46,902 nucleotides of DNA from Cupriavidus lacunae (GCF_003353055.1 NZ_QKWJ01000058.1:1-46902); one strand, 5' to 3'; positions 33,828-45,765 are shown, numbered from the stretch's first letter. Numbers and translations: made by a program. Notes: a model not told the origin generated them from the sequence alone.

Positions 33828-35468
33828 TCAGTGCCGCTCTTCGCGCCGGATCGTGCGCGACAGCAGGATCACCGGCAGCAGGCCGACGGCGACGATCACC
33901 AGCGAGGCGGTGGCGGCCTCGGTCAGGCGCTCGTCGGCGGCAAGGTTGTAGGCCTGCACGGCCAGCGTGTCGAAGTTGAACGGGCGCATCACGAAGGTGG
34001 CCGGCAGTTCCTTCATCACATCGACAAAGACGATCAGCGCCGCGGTCAGCAGGCTGCCGCGCAACATCGGGAAATGCACGCGCCGCAGCGTGGCGCCGGG
34101 GCCGTGGCCCAGGCTGCGCGCGCCAGCGTCCATGCTGGGCGTGATCTTGCCCAGCCCGGCATTGACGGTCTGCAGCGCCACGCCCAGGAAGCGCACCAAC
34201 AGCGCATAGACCAGCGCGGCAATGCCGCCGGTCAGCAGCAGCCCCACCGACAGCCCGAATTGCTGCTGCAGCCAGGCCGACAGCGCGTTGTCCAGCCGTG
34301 CCACCGGCACCAGCACGCCCACGGCGATGACCGAGCCCGGCAGCGCATAGCCCATGCCGCACAGCCGCGTCAGGCCGCGCATCAGCCAGCTGCGCTTGCC
34401 GTTGACCGCGCGCGCGGCGTAGCCCACCGCCAGCGCGACCGCCACCGCGGCCAGCGCGGTGGCGCTGGCCAGCAGGAAGCTGTTGCGCACCAGCCCGACA
34501 AAGCGCGGGCCGAACTGTGCATCGCCGTCGGTGAAGGCCATGCGGCACAGCATCAGCGCGGGCACCAGGAAGCCCAGCAGCACCGGCACCAGGCATACCG
34601 CCAGCGACAGCCAGCCGCGCGCACCGTCCAGCGTCCAGGCCACGGCGCGGCGCTGGTTGCCGTAGACCTGCGCGCGGCCGCGGCTGGCGCGCTCCATCAG
34701 CAGGATGGCGGCGACAAACAGCAGCATGCACGCCGACAACTGCGCCGCGGCGTTCTTGTCACCGAGCGAGAACCAGGCGCGGTAGATGCCGGTGGAGAAG
34801 GTCGGAATGGCAAAGTAGGCGACGGTGCCGAAGTCGGCCAGCGTTTCCATCATCGCCAGCGCGGTGCCGGCGACGATGCCGGGGCGCGCCAGCGGCAGCA
34901 CTACGCGCCAGAGCCGGCTCCAGGTGCCGTGGCCGAGCAGGCGCGCGGCCTCCAGCGTGTTCTGGGTCTGCTGCAGGAAGGCGGCGCGGGCAGTCAGGTA
35001 GACGTACGGGTACAGCACCAGCGAGAACAGGGCGATCGCGCCGCCAAGCGAGCGGATCTCGGGGAACCAGTATTCCCGCGCCTTCCAGCCGGTCAGCTCG
35101 CGCAGCCAGCCCTGGACCGGACCGGCGAACTGCAGCGCGTCGGTGTAGGCGTAGGCGATCACGTAGGCCGGCATCGCCATCGGCAGCACCAGCGCCCATT
35201 CCATCACGGCGCGGCCCGGGAAGCGGTAGGTCGATACCAGCCAGGCAGTGGTCACGCCCAGCAGCAGCACGCCCGCGGCGACGCCGCACAGCAGCCAGAC
35301 GGTGTTGAGCACGTACTCCGCCAGCACGGTGTCGATCAGGTGGCGCCAGGTCTCGCCGGCGGGCAGCAGCACCGCCGAGGCGATCACCAGCACCGGCACG
35401 GCGATCAGCAGCGCCATCGCCAGGGTGGCCAGGGTCAGGGGATGGAAGCGGCGGCGGGACAGGAGCAT
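33828..35468 (-). CDS. Ferric-iron ABC transporter permease (FbpB-type, fused)
   Basis: A 546-residue permease with two tandem six-helix BPD-type modules. Each half has an EAA loop contacting the ATPase: EAARLLGHGTWSRLWRVVLP (first) and DAGARSLGHGPGATLRRVHF (second). The size matches FbpB/SfuB. I started at the ATG at 35468 (MLLSRRRFHP), where homology begins; a longer frame to 35603 is open but basic and unconserved. It has no clear ribosome site. It is divergent from the ATPase gene at 35604, leaving 135 bp between. Confidence 0.92.
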   Translation of the reverse strand: MLLSRRRFHPLTLATLAMALLIAVPVLVIASAVLLPAGETWRHLIDTVLAEYVLNTVWLLCGVAAGVLLLGVTTAWLVSTYRFPGRAVMEWALVLPMAMPAYVIAYAYTDALQFAGPVQGWLRELTGWKAREYWFPEIRSLGGAIALFSLVLYPYVYLTARAAFLQQTQNTLEAARLLGHGTWSRLWRVVLPLARPGIVAGTALAMMETLADFGTVAYFAIPTFSTGIYRAWFSLGDKNAAAQLSACMLLFVAAILLMERASRGRAQVYGNQRRAVAWTLDGARGWLSLAVCLVPVLLGFLVPALMLCRMAFTDGDAQFGPRFVGLVRNSFLLASATALAAVAVALAVGYAARAVNGKRSWLMRGLTRLCGMGYALPGSVIAVGVLVPVARLDNALSAWLQQQFGLSVGLLLTGGIAALVYALLVRFLGVALQTVNAGLGKITPSMDAGARSLGHGPGATLRRVHFPMLRGSLLTAALIVFVDVMKELPATFVMRPFNFDTLAVQAYNLAADERLTEAATASLVIVAVGLLPVILLSRTIRREERH

Positions 35469-35591
35469 GCGTCGGAGGGGGGAAGTGCTGCGTGGGCGGA
35501 ACTGCCGCAGGCAGCTTGCGGGCTGCCGCATTCTAGCAATGGCGGACCGGCGCGCAGCCAGAAAGGAAGTCCGACCGCCCGGCTGCATCCC

Positions 35592-35597
35592 TATAAT
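35592..35597 (+). promoter_or_regulatory. -10 element immediately before the iron ATPase gene
   Basis: A perfect TATAAT ends 6 bp before the ATG at 35604, so transcription from it would begin at or next to the start codon. No Shine-Dalgarno sequence is visible. Confidence 0.45.
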
Positions 35598-35603
35598 GCG
35601 CAC

Positions 35604-36737
<1,134 letters not shown>

Positions 36738-36826
36738 CCCGCTGTAGCGCGCGTCAGGAGGGGCAGGGCGCCGATGGTCTACACTGTTGCGTTCTGCATT
36801 CTGCGCATTTACAGGGCTTGACTACC

Positions 36827-38182
36827 GTGGCGGACACGCTGTTTTCCGATACCCCAGACCGCTCCCGGCAACCGCTGGCCGAGCGCCTGCGCCCGCGCAC
36901 CATCGACGAAGTGATCGGGCAGCAGCACCTGCTGGGCGCCGGCAAGCCGCTGCGCGTCGCGTTCGAGTCCGGCGAGCCGCATTCGATGATCCTTTGGGGC
37001 CCGCCGGGCGTGGGCAAGACCACGCTGGCGCGGCTGATGGCCGATGCCTTCGACGCCGAGTTCATCGCGCTGTCGGCGGTGCTGTCGGGCGTCAAGGACA
37101 TTCGCGAGGCGGTCGAGCGCGCCGAGCAGTTCCGCGCCCACGGCCGGAGCACGCTGGTGTTCGTCGACGAGGTGCACCGCTTCAACAAGAGCCAGCAGGA
37201 TGCCTTCCTGCCGCACGTGGAAAGCGGGCTCTTCACCTTTATCGGCGCGACCACCGAGAACCCTTCGTTCGAAGTCAACGGCGCATTGTTGTCGCGCGCG
37301 GCGGTCTATGTGCTCAAGAGCCTGGACGATGCCGAGCTGACGCAGCTGGCGCTGCGGGCCAGCGAAGAGCTGGGCGGCGTGACATGGCAAGACGAGGCGC
37401 TGCAACTGATCGTGGCCTCGGCCGACGGCGACGGGCGCAAGCTGCTGAACAATATCGAGATCGTGGCGCGCGCCGCGCGCACCGCCGGCGCGGTGCAGAT
37501 CGATACCGCGCTGCTCGGCAGCGCGCTGTCGGAGAACCTGCGCCGCTTCGACAAGGGCGGCGATGCCTTCTACGACCAGATCAGTGCGCTGCACAAGTCC
37601 GTGCGCGGCTCGGACCCGGACGCCGCGCTGTACTGGTTCTGCCGCATGATCGACGGCGGCGCCGACCCGCGCTACCTGGCGCGGCGTATCGTGCGCATGG
37701 CGTGGGAGGATATCGGCCTGGCCGACCCGCGTGCCGCCCGCATCACGCTGGATGCCGCCGAGACCTATGAGCGGCTGGGCTCGCCCGAGGGCGAACTGGC
37801 GCTGGGCCAGGCGCTGATCTACCTGGCCGTGGCGCCCAAGTCCAACGCCGGCTACAACGCCTACAACGCGGCGCGCGCCTTCGTCGGCAAGGACAAGTCG
37901 CGCGCGGTGCCGGTGCACCTGCGCAACGCGCCGACCAAGCTGATGAAAGAGCTTGGCTACGGCCACGCCTACCGCTATGCGCACGACGAGCCGGAGGCCT
38001 ACGCCGCCGGCGAGCACTACTTCCCTGACGACCTGAAGGCCCAGGGCTGGTACCAGCCGGTGCCGCGCGGGCTGGAGGGCAAGATTGCGGAGAAGCTGCG
38101 CCACTTGCGCGAACTGGACGCCGCCTGGCACCGCGAGCAGCGCCCAGCCAGGGGCAAGGATGGCGGCAAGGGCGGGGACTGA
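36827..38182 (+). CDS. rarA: Replication-associated recombination protein RarA (AAA+ ATPase)
   Basis: A 451-residue clamp-loader-like AAA+ ATPase of the RarA/MgsA/WRNIP1 family, acting at stalled replication forks with SSB. Walker A GPPGVGKT is at 58-65, Walker B LVFVDEVHRFN follows near 110, and the ATTENPSFEVN sensor loop and the C-terminal tetramerisation region (YNAYNAARAFV, HLRNAPTKLMKELGYG) are present. The start is GTG 36827 with AGGG about 9 nt upstream; a TTG at 36818 would add three residues. It is followed 106 bp later by serS, as in several proteobacteria where lolA-rarA-serS are linked. Confidence 0.95.
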   Translation: MADTLFSDTPDRSRQPLAERLRPRTIDEVIGQQHLLGAGKPLRVAFESGEPHSMILWGPPGVGKTTLARLMADAFDAEFIALSAVLSGVKDIREAVERAEQFRAHGRSTLVFVDEVHRFNKSQQDAFLPHVESGLFTFIGATTENPSFEVNGALLSRAAVYVLKSLDDAELTQLALRASEELGGVTWQDEALQLIVASADGDGRKLLNNIEIVARAARTAGAVQIDTALLGSALSENLRRFDKGGDAFYDQISALHKSVRGSDPDAALYWFCRMIDGGADPRYLARRIVRMAWEDIGLADPRAARITLDAAETYERLGSPEGELALGQALIYLAVAPKSNAGYNAYNAARAFVGKDKSRAVPVHLRNAPTKLMKELGYGHAYRYAHDEPEAYAAGEHYFPDDLKAQGWYQPVPRGLEGKIAEKLRHLRELDAAWHREQRPARGKDGGKGGD

Positions 38183-38235
38183 GCCTCGGGCGCTAGCCGG
38201 CACCGCCCTGTTCGCGCCGGACGGGGCTGGTGCAG

Positions 38236-38241
38236 TAAAAT
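38236..38241 (+). promoter_or_regulatory. -10-like element upstream of serS
   Basis: TAAAAT 48 bp before the serS ATG, in a GTAAAATGGC context also seen before other housekeeping genes here. No -35 is recognisable. Confidence 0.3.
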
Positions 38242-38288
38242 GGCGGGTCCGCCGGCATGTCGCTGGCCCAGCACTTCACCCTAGCAAC

Positions 38289-39593
<1,305 letters not shown>

Positions 39594-39611
39594 AAAACCA
39601 CTGCCAGCCTA

Positions 39612-39641
39612 TTGCATCGGCTGGCGGGGTATGGCTATAAT
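39612..39641 (+). promoter_or_regulatory. tRNA-Ser promoter
   Basis: TTGCAT (39612-39617), an 18-bp spacer and a perfect TATAAT (39636-39641), about 30 bp before the tRNA 5' end. This is the best sigma-70 promoter seen in the window. Confidence 0.7.
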
Positions 39642-39671
39642 CTTGGTTTCGCCACACGGCAACAAGTTACC

Positions 39672-39761
<90 letters not shown>

Positions 39762-39818
39762 AAACAAAAAGCTGTCGGAATCGACCACCGGCAGGCAACA
39801 ACAGTGTAGTAAAACTCA

Positions 39819-39858
39819 GGCCGACGCCCACGAAAGTGCGCGTCGGTTTTGTTTTTTT
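39819..39858 (+). terminator. Rho-independent terminator after tRNA-Ser
   Basis: CCGACGC (39821-39827) pairs with GCGTCGG (39840-39846), followed by TTTTGTTTTTTT. It lies about 60 bp after the tRNA. Confidence 0.88.
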
Positions 39859-39965
39859 CCGCGGCCGGTTTTCATGCGGCGGGCATGCGCTGCCACGCTC
39901 ACCGCGGTGCCGGGCGCACGCGCAGGTGCACTATCATGGCGATCCGCAACGCAGGATGCCGCACC

Positions 39966-40862
39966 ATGACACAGCCACCCGCCAGCCAATCCGACGCACC
40001 GGTCTTCCACGGCGACCCTGCCGAACTGCCGGCCGATCCCAACCTCATCGCCGGTATGCCATACCGGCACTACAAGGGCGGCGCCTACACGGCAGTCGGC
40101 ATCGGCCGCTTTGAAGCCGATCTTGCGCCGGTGGTGGTCTATCGCGCGATGCGCGATCCCGCATTGCTGTGGGTGCGCCGCGCCGATGTGTTCAGCGAAC
40201 CGGTGGCCACGCCGCAGGGCGAGGTGCCGCGCTTCGCGCCCGACTGGCCCGCCGCGCTGGCCTGCCTGGACTTCCTGCCGCGCCAGGTGGTGCTCGATGT
40301 GCTGGCGCTGCACGACACGCCCTACCGTCACTACCACGACCGCCGCCATATCCTGGAGATGTTCGATGCCGCCCACGCGCGCGGCATTGCGCTCGACCGC
40401 GCGCAGGCGCTGGCGGTGCTGTGCCACGACGCGGTCTATGTGGCGGGGTCCGGGCACAATGAAGCGGCATCGGCGGCGCTGATCGAAACGGTGGCGCCCG
40501 GCGAGGATCGCGCGGTGCTGGACCGTGCCGCGCGGATCGTGCTCGACACGCAGGGTCATCGCCCCAGCATTGAGGGCGCCGAAACCGTGCTCGATCTCGA
40601 CCTGCTCAGGCTGGCCGCGCCGCCGGACGTGTTCGATGCCCACAGCCTGGACGTGTTCGCCGAGAACCGTGCCTTGCTGGCCGCGCGCACGGGCTTGCAG
40701 GGGGAAGCGCTGCAAGCCGAATTCATGCGCCGCCGCGTGGCCTTCCTGCACAAGCTGGCACAGCGCCCGCAACTCTTCCTGACTGACGCCTTTGCCGACT
40801 GCGAGGCACCGGCTCGCGCCAATATCGCCCGCATCGTCGGCGCGGTGGGTGGGCTCCCGTGA
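39966..40862 (+). CDS. DUF1653 - HD-superfamily phosphohydrolase fusion protein
   Basis: A 298-residue protein combining two families. Residues about 32-84 match DUF1653 (YRHYKGGAYTAVGIGRFE, VVVYRAM, LWVRRADVFSEPV). Residues about 107-290 match the COG4339-type predicted metal-dependent HD hydrolase: YHDRRHILEMF (H124, H128), the HD pair in LCHDAVY (154-155), and GHNEAASA. DUF1653 is usually a stand-alone protein of some 70-100 residues with unknown function. The ATG at 39966 has GCAGGA about 10 nt upstream. The stop overlaps the GTG start of the PAP2 gene by 4 nt. Substrate unknown; nucleotides are typical for HD enzymes. Confidence 0.85.
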   Translation: MTQPPASQSDAPVFHGDPAELPADPNLIAGMPYRHYKGGAYTAVGIGRFEADLAPVVVYRAMRDPALLWVRRADVFSEPVATPQGEVPRFAPDWPAALACLDFLPRQVVLDVLALHDTPYRHYHDRRHILEMFDAAHARGIALDRAQALAVLCHDAVYVAGSGHNEAASAALIETVAPGEDRAVLDRAARIVLDTQGHRPSIEGAETVLDLDLLRLAAPPDVFDAHSLDVFAENRALLAARTGLQGEALQAEFMRRRVAFLHKLAQRPQLFLTDAFADCEAPARANIARIVGAVGGLP

Positions 40863-42001
40863 TTGACGTGCCGGCGCGTGCTAGCACCTTCGCTAAGGCC
40901 TGGCTGACGCCAGGTACGGCGCTGGGGCTGCTCGTGCTGTTCACGCTGGTGACGGTGCTGCTGCTGAGCCTGGTGCCGCTGCTGGTGGCGCTGTTGCGGC
41001 CGGTGGTGCGCTGGCTCGACCGGTGGCGCGTGTGGGGAGCCGGCGTGCTGTCCGCGCGCATGGCCGCACGGCCGCGCCGGCTGACCACGCTTACGCTGCG
41101 CGTGCTCGAGCGCGACCTGGCCGAGCTGCTGGTGGTGCTGCTGGCTGGCGCCGTGCTGCTGGCCTGCGGCAGCGCGCTGTTCTGGCTGGCCGGCGAGGTT
41201 GCCGAAAGTGGGGGCGTGGTGCGCATCGACCAGATGATATTTGCGCAGCTGCGTGCCCTGCGCACCGATTGGCTCGATATCGCGATGGTGGCCGTGACCG
41301 AACTTGGCGGCGCGCGCGTTTCGGTGGCGGTCGGCGTGGCGGTGTTCGCGTGGCTGTGCTGGCGCCGGGCCTGGACGGTGGCGCTGTACTGGGCCGCCGC
41401 GCTGCTGGGTGCGCGCGCCTGCGTGATGGCGCTCAAGCTGGGCATGGCGCGCGTGCGCCCGGCCAGCATCTACAGCGGGCTGGAGTCGTATTCCTTCCCG
41501 AGCGGCCACGCCGCCAGCAGCATGGTCACCTATGGCTTCCTGGCCTTCCTGATGTGCCTGCGCCAGCCGTGGCGCGTGCGCATCCCGGTGCTGGCGCTGA
41601 CCGTGGTCGCGGTGGCGGCGATCGGGGTATCGCGGCTGTACCTGGGCATGCACTGGCTGTCGGACGTGGCCGCGGGCTATGCGCTGGGACTGGCGTGGAT
41701 CGCGCTGCTGGGCACGGCCTACCGCACGCTGCATGGGCCGGCGCCGGAGGACTCGGTGGCGCCGTGGCGGCTGGGCGTGGTGGCGTCAGCAGCGGTGGTG
41801 GTGACGTTCAGCTACGTGGCGTGGTTCCGTCTGCCGGACACGCTGGAGCGCTATCGGCAAGTCGGCGGGCAGGCCGGTGCGGCTACGCCAGCGGCGCTGG
41901 CGTTGCGCCTTCCGGTGCCTGCGGCAGGCGCGACACCAGCAGCTGGTCGATCTTGTGATGGTCGATGTCCAGCACTTCGAAGCGATAGCCCGCCACGGTG
42001 A
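40859..42001 (+). CDS. PAP2-family membrane phosphatase
   Basis: A 380-residue integral membrane lipid phosphatase or undecaprenyl-pyrophosphatase-like protein. The three PAP2 signature motifs are intact: K193 to R200-P201 (KLGMARVRP), PSGH at 214-217, and SR (258-259) with H265 and D269 (SRLYLGMHWLSD). About eight membrane helices are predicted; a DedA-like partner domain is not present. It starts with GTG overlapping the previous stop (GTGA), so the two are translationally coupled. Residues 342-380 are encoded in DNA that overlaps the convergent gene on the other strand and look low-complexity. Confidence 0.9.
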   Translation: MIDVPARASTFAKAWLTPGTALGLLVLFTLVTVLLLSLVPLLVALLRPVVRWLDRWRVWGAGVLSARMAARPRRLTTLTLRVLERDLAELLVVLLAGAVLLACGSALFWLAGEVAESGGVVRIDQMIFAQLRALRTDWLDIAMVAVTELGGARVSVAVGVAVFAWLCWRRAWTVALYWAAALLGARACVMALKLGMARVRPASIYSGLESYSFPSGHAASSMVTYGFLAFLMCLRQPWRVRIPVLALTVVAVAAIGVSRLYLGMHWLSDVAAGYALGLAWIALLGTAYRTLHGPAPEDSVAPWRLGVVASAAVVVTFSYVAWFRLPDTLERYRQVGGQAGAATPAALALRLPVPAAGATPAAGRSCDGRCPALRSDSPPR

Positions 42002-43202
42002 TCGACTCGGATTTCTTCGGGATGCGCTTGAGCGCATAGATCACCAGCCCGGCCGCGGTGTCGACATAGTCCTCGCCGGGCAGGGTGTCGAGTTCCAGCG
42101 CCTTCTTCAGGTCCACCAGCGGCGTGAGGCCGTCGACCAGCCAGGAGCTGTCGTCGCGCCGCACGATCTGCTCGTCCTCGCTGGAATACAGGATGTCGCC
42201 CATCAGCGCGCCGACGATATCGTCCAGCGTGACGATGCCCACCACCAGCCCGTACTCGTTCATCACCACGGCAAAGTTCTGGTGCATCTCGCGGAAGCGC
42301 GTGAGCGCCTCGGACAGGGTCAGCGTGTCCGGGATCACCAGCACGTTCTTGTCGTGGTGGCGGCCGATATTGCCGATCGCGGCGGCGCTTTCGTCGGCCA
42401 GCAGCAGCTGCAGGATATCCTTGGAATCGATATAGCCCTGCACGTCGTCCAGGTCGTGCCCGCACACCGGGTATTGCGCGTGTGGCTGGTTGACCAGCTT
42501 GCGGCGCACGCTGTCGGCGGGTTCGTCGAGACTCAGGTAGACCACGTCGTCGCGCGGCGTCATGATCGCGGTAATGCCTTTGAACTCGAGCTCGAACACA
42601 TTCTCGATCAGATGGATTTCATGCTTGTGCAGCACGCCGGCTTCGGCGCCGGCATCGACCATCGCGGCGATGTCCTCGGTAGTGATCTGGTCGACTGGCT
42701 TGGTCGGCAGCCGCAGCAGCCGCAGCATGGCATCGGCGGCGGCGTTGAAGATCCAGACCAGCGGCTTGAGCACGCGCAGCAGCGTCAGCATCGGGTCGAT
42801 CACCGCCAGCGCGCATCGCTCGGGAAAGGTCATGGCGATGCGCTTGGGAATCAGGTCGGCAAACTGGATGAACAGGAGCGTCACGATCAGGAACGAGCCG
42901 ATATTGGCGGTGCGCTGCGCATGGACTACCTGCATATAGGGCGACAGCGTCTCCAGCAGCAGGTCCGACACATGCTTCTCGCCCAGGATACCGGCCAGGA
43001 TGGCCACGCTGTTGACCCCGATCTGCACGATCGTGAAGAAATTCCCGGGCTCTTCCTTGAGCCTGAGCACGCGCGTGGCGCGGCCGTCGCCGCGCTCCGA
43101 CAGGACTTGCAGCTTGGTGCGGCGGGCAGCCGTCAGCGCGATCTCGGAAATCGAGAAAAAGGCGCTGACCAGGATGAGGAGGAGCAGGATCAGGACGAAC
43201 AT
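41883..43202 (-). CDS. CorC/HlyC-type membrane transporter (CNNM-DUF21, CBS pair)
   Basis: A 439-residue protein. The N-terminal CNNM/DUF21 membrane domain has about four helices (2-24, 60-80, 95-120, 130-150). A pair of CBS domains (about 200-330) follows, then a C-terminal CorC_HlyC domain (about 345-425, SWLVDGLTPLVDLKKALEL). Relatives are linked to Mg2+/Co2+ efflux or tolerance; the old 'hemolysin' label is not supported by biochemistry. The start ATG is at 43202 with weak AAAG upstream. Its 3' end overlaps the convergent PAP2 gene by 119 bp. Confidence 0.9.
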   Translation of the reverse strand: MFVLILLLLILVSAFFSISEIALTAARRTKLQVLSERGDGRATRVLRLKEEPGNFFTIVQIGVNSVAILAGILGEKHVSDLLLETLSPYMQVVHAQRTANIGSFLIVTLLFIQFADLIPKRIAMTFPERCALAVIDPMLTLLRVLKPLVWIFNAAADAMLRLLRLPTKPVDQITTEDIAAMVDAGAEAGVLHKHEIHLIENVFELEFKGITAIMTPRDDVVYLSLDEPADSVRRKLVNQPHAQYPVCGHDLDDVQGYIDSKDILQLLLADESAAAIGNIGRHHDKNVLVIPDTLTLSEALTRFREMHQNFAVVMNEYGLVVGIVTLDDIVGALMGDILYSSEDEQIVRRDDSSWLVDGLTPLVDLKKALELDTLPGEDYVDTAAGLVIYALKRIPKKSESITVAGYRFEVLDIDHHKIDQLLVSRLPQAPEGATPAPLA

Positions 43203-43277
43203 GGGTGGCTTTGCGCTGACAGGTTGTGCCTGCAGGCGGTTTGATGATGGTGCACGGCGCGCGCGGCTGTCAATGTG

Positions 43278-44243
43278 TCACTCGCGGCTCCTGGCGGGCG
43301 CGGCGTCGAAGCTGATCGTCGGCGCTTCCAGCCGCTGCGGCAGCGTTGCCGCCAGGTCTTCGGCGGCCAGCGCAAACTGCGCGCGCAGGTCGTCGGCCAG
43401 GCTGGAGCCGGCGCGGTGGCTGGCGCGCAGCATCTGGATCTCGAGCGGCAGCGCCGGCGCCACGTCATGCAGCGCGACGCGCTCCGCGCTGGCGCTGAGC
43501 GCGGTGTACTGGTCCAGCAGCGTCATGCCCAGCCCCGCGTCGACCAGCGCCAGCGCCAGCGAGTAGGTCTGCACCTCCAGCGTCGAGCGCGGCTCCAGCG
43601 CGTGCCGGGCCAGGGTCTGGCGCACCAGCAGTCCGAGCGAGCTGTTGTCGTCATAGCCGATGAAGGGGCGCTCCATCAGCTTCTGCATCGGCACCGCCCG
43701 GCGGCGTGCCCCGGCGGGCAGCGGCTGGCCGCGCGGCACCGCCAGCAGCATGCGGCCGCTGGCCACCGGCTCGCTGGAGATGGCCTCGTGGCCGGGCGGC
43801 GCAAAGGCGAAGCCCAGGTCGATCTGGTTGGCCAGCAGGGCGCCGACGATCTCGTCGGTATGGTGGGTCAGCACCTGCACCTGCGTGTCCGGGTGGCGCG
43901 CGCAGAAGCGCCGCACTGCCGGCACCAGCAGCGGATTGGCCAGGCTCGGGGTGGCGGCCACGCGCAGCCGGCCGGCGCCCTTGTGACGCAGGCTTTCCGA
44001 GACCCGGCGCACACGTTCGATCTCGCCATATAGCCTTTCGACATCGCCATACAGCGCATTGGCCTCGGGCGTGGCCTGCAGCCGGCCGCGCACCCGTTCG
44101 AACAGGCGGAAGCCGAGCGAGGCCTCGGCATGCTGCAGCACGCGCGTGACCACCGGCTGCGACACATGCAGCAGGCGCGCGGCCTCGCTGACAGTGCCGG
44201 TCAGCATCACGGCGCGGAAGACTTCGATCTGGCGCAAACGCAT
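43278..44243 (-). CDS. LysR-type transcriptional regulator
   Basis: A 321-residue LysR regulator. The winged helix-turn-helix occupies residues 1-60 (MRLRQIEVFRAVMLTGTVSE, AARLLHVSQPVVTRVLQHAE). A periplasmic-binding-protein-like effector domain follows (about 90-300). The first methionine at 44243 matches the family N-terminus; earlier in-frame starts (44279, 44504) add unconserved sequence. It is divergent from the DadA-type gene, 133 bp apart, so it most likely regulates that gene and the downstream binding protein, probably in response to an amino acid. Confidence 0.93.
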   Translation of the reverse strand: MRLRQIEVFRAVMLTGTVSEAARLLHVSQPVVTRVLQHAEASLGFRLFERVRGRLQATPEANALYGDVERLYGEIERVRRVSESLRHKGAGRLRVAATPSLANPLLVPAVRRFCARHPDTQVQVLTHHTDEIVGALLANQIDLGFAFAPPGHEAISSEPVASGRMLLAVPRGQPLPAGARRRAVPMQKLMERPFIGYDDNSSLGLLVRQTLARHALEPRSTLEVQTYSLALALVDAGLGMTLLDQYTALSASAERVALHDVAPALPLEIQMLRASHRAGSSLADDLRAQFALAAEDLAATLPQRLEAPTISFDAAPARSRE

Positions 44244-44376
44244 GGAATCTCGGGCAATCGGAGGGGGTGGGGCAGGCATCCATAGCCTCAAGACATATTC
44301 TGGCACGTATTCGCATTGGGCAAGCCGCGGCCGCTGGACTACTCTCTGCCAGATCGAGGGCAGCAGAGGAACGGCG

Positions 44377-45660
44377 ATGCGGGTGGTGATCGTGGGCGCG
44401 GGCGTGGTGGGCATGACGACGGCATGGCGCCTGGCCGGGGACGGCCACCAGGTGACGGTGCTGGAGCGCCACGACGGCCCTGGCGAGGAGACCAGCTTCG
44501 CCAATGGCGGGCAGCTCAGCTACAGCTATGTGGCGCCGCTGGCAGGGCCGGGGGTGATGGCCAAGGTGCCGGGCTGGCTGCTGCGGCGCGACTCGCCGAT
44601 GCGCTTCCGCCCCGCGGCCGACCCGGCGCAGTGGCGCTGGCTGGCGGCCTTCATGCGTGCCTGCAACGCCGCCGCCAGCGAAGCCACCACGCGCAAGCTG
44701 CTGCGGCTGGGGTTCTATTCGCGCGACCTGATGCAGGCCTTTGTTGCACAGCACCAGCATGACGACGGCGGCGCCGGTTTCAGTTTTGCGCGGCGCGGTA
44801 AGCTGGTGGTGCATCGCGATGCGGCGGCGTTCGAATCGGCCTGCCGGCTGCTGGACTACCAGGCCAGCCTGGGTTGCGAGCAGCAGGCGCTGGACCGCGA
44901 CGCCTGCGTGGCGCTGGAGCCCGCACTGGCCGGCATCCGCGATGAGGTTGCCGGCGCCATCCATACCCCGAGCGAGGAGGTGGGCGACTGCCACCGCTTC
45001 TGCGTATCGCTGGCACGCATGCTGCAAGACAGGGCGCACGCCGGCGTGTCGATGCGCTTTGGCACTGTCGTGCAAGAGCTGGCACAGCAGGGCGGGCGCG
45101 TGACCGGCGTGCGTACCGCCACTGGCGTGGTACCGGCCGACATTGTCATCGTGGCCGGCGGCATCGGCAGCGTGCCGTTGCTGCGCCCGCTGGGCGTGCG
45201 GCCGATGCTGTGGCCGCTCAAGGGTTACAGCATCACCGTGCCGCTGGCCGGCGGTGCGTGTGCGCCGCATATCAGCGTGACCGATTTTGCCAACAAGATC
45301 GTCTATGCGCGCATCGGCAATACCTTGCGGGTGGCGGGCATGGCGGACCTGGTGCGCGGTGGCACCCGCATCGACCCGGAGCGGGTCGGCGCGCTGGTGT
45401 CCCAGACGCGCGCGCTGTTCGAGGGCATCGTGCCGGACCTGCCGCTGGCGCAACTGCAGCCCTGGGCCGGCTTGCGCCCGGCCACGCCGGACGGCCTGCC
45501 GCTGGTGGGGCCGTCGCGGGTGTCCGGGCTGTGGCTGAACCTGGGCCACGGTGCGCTTGGCTTTACGCTGGCAATGGGCAGTGCCGGCCTGCTGGCGGAC
45601 CGGCTGGCAGGGCGCCGTCCTGCCATCGAAGCCGAGGATTTTGACGCTGCGCGCGCATAG
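44377..45660 (+). CDS. dadA: D-amino-acid dehydrogenase-type FAD oxidoreductase
   Basis: A 427-residue DadA-family flavoprotein that oxidatively deaminates D-amino acids and passes electrons to the quinone pool at the inner membrane. The FAD motif VVIVGAGVVGMTTAWRLA is at 3-20, EETSFANGGQLSYSYVAPL follows, and the C-terminal GLRPATPDGLPLVGPS with NLGHGALGFT is typical. GAGGAA precedes the ATG at 44377. No alanine racemase gene (dadX) is linked here, so this may be one of several paralogues and the precise substrate is uncertain. A LysR gene is divergent and an amino-acid binding protein gene follows. Confidence 0.9.
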   Translation: MRVVIVGAGVVGMTTAWRLAGDGHQVTVLERHDGPGEETSFANGGQLSYSYVAPLAGPGVMAKVPGWLLRRDSPMRFRPAADPAQWRWLAAFMRACNAAASEATTRKLLRLGFYSRDLMQAFVAQHQHDDGGAGFSFARRGKLVVHRDAAAFESACRLLDYQASLGCEQQALDRDACVALEPALAGIRDEVAGAIHTPSEEVGDCHRFCVSLARMLQDRAHAGVSMRFGTVVQELAQQGGRVTGVRTATGVVPADIVIVAGGIGSVPLLRPLGVRPMLWPLKGYSITVPLAGGACAPHISVTDFANKIVYARIGNTLRVAGMADLVRGGTRIDPERVGALVSQTRALFEGIVPDLPLAQLQPWAGLRPATPDGLPLVGPSRVSGLWLNLGHGALGFTLAMGSAGLLADRLAGRRPAIEAEDFDAARA

Positions 45661-45765
45661 CGCCGCAGGCAAGTACTGATCCATGCCGTGCCCGTGCGTG
45701 CGCAAGACACGACGCGGTCCACGGAACATGCCGCATTGACCAGGTCCCACTACAAGGAGCGCCAC

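Noticed and set aside
43651..45765. A 704-codon minus-strand frame across the dadA and lysR region
   Set aside because: It is antisense to dadA and out of frame with LysR; no start signal or conserved motif.
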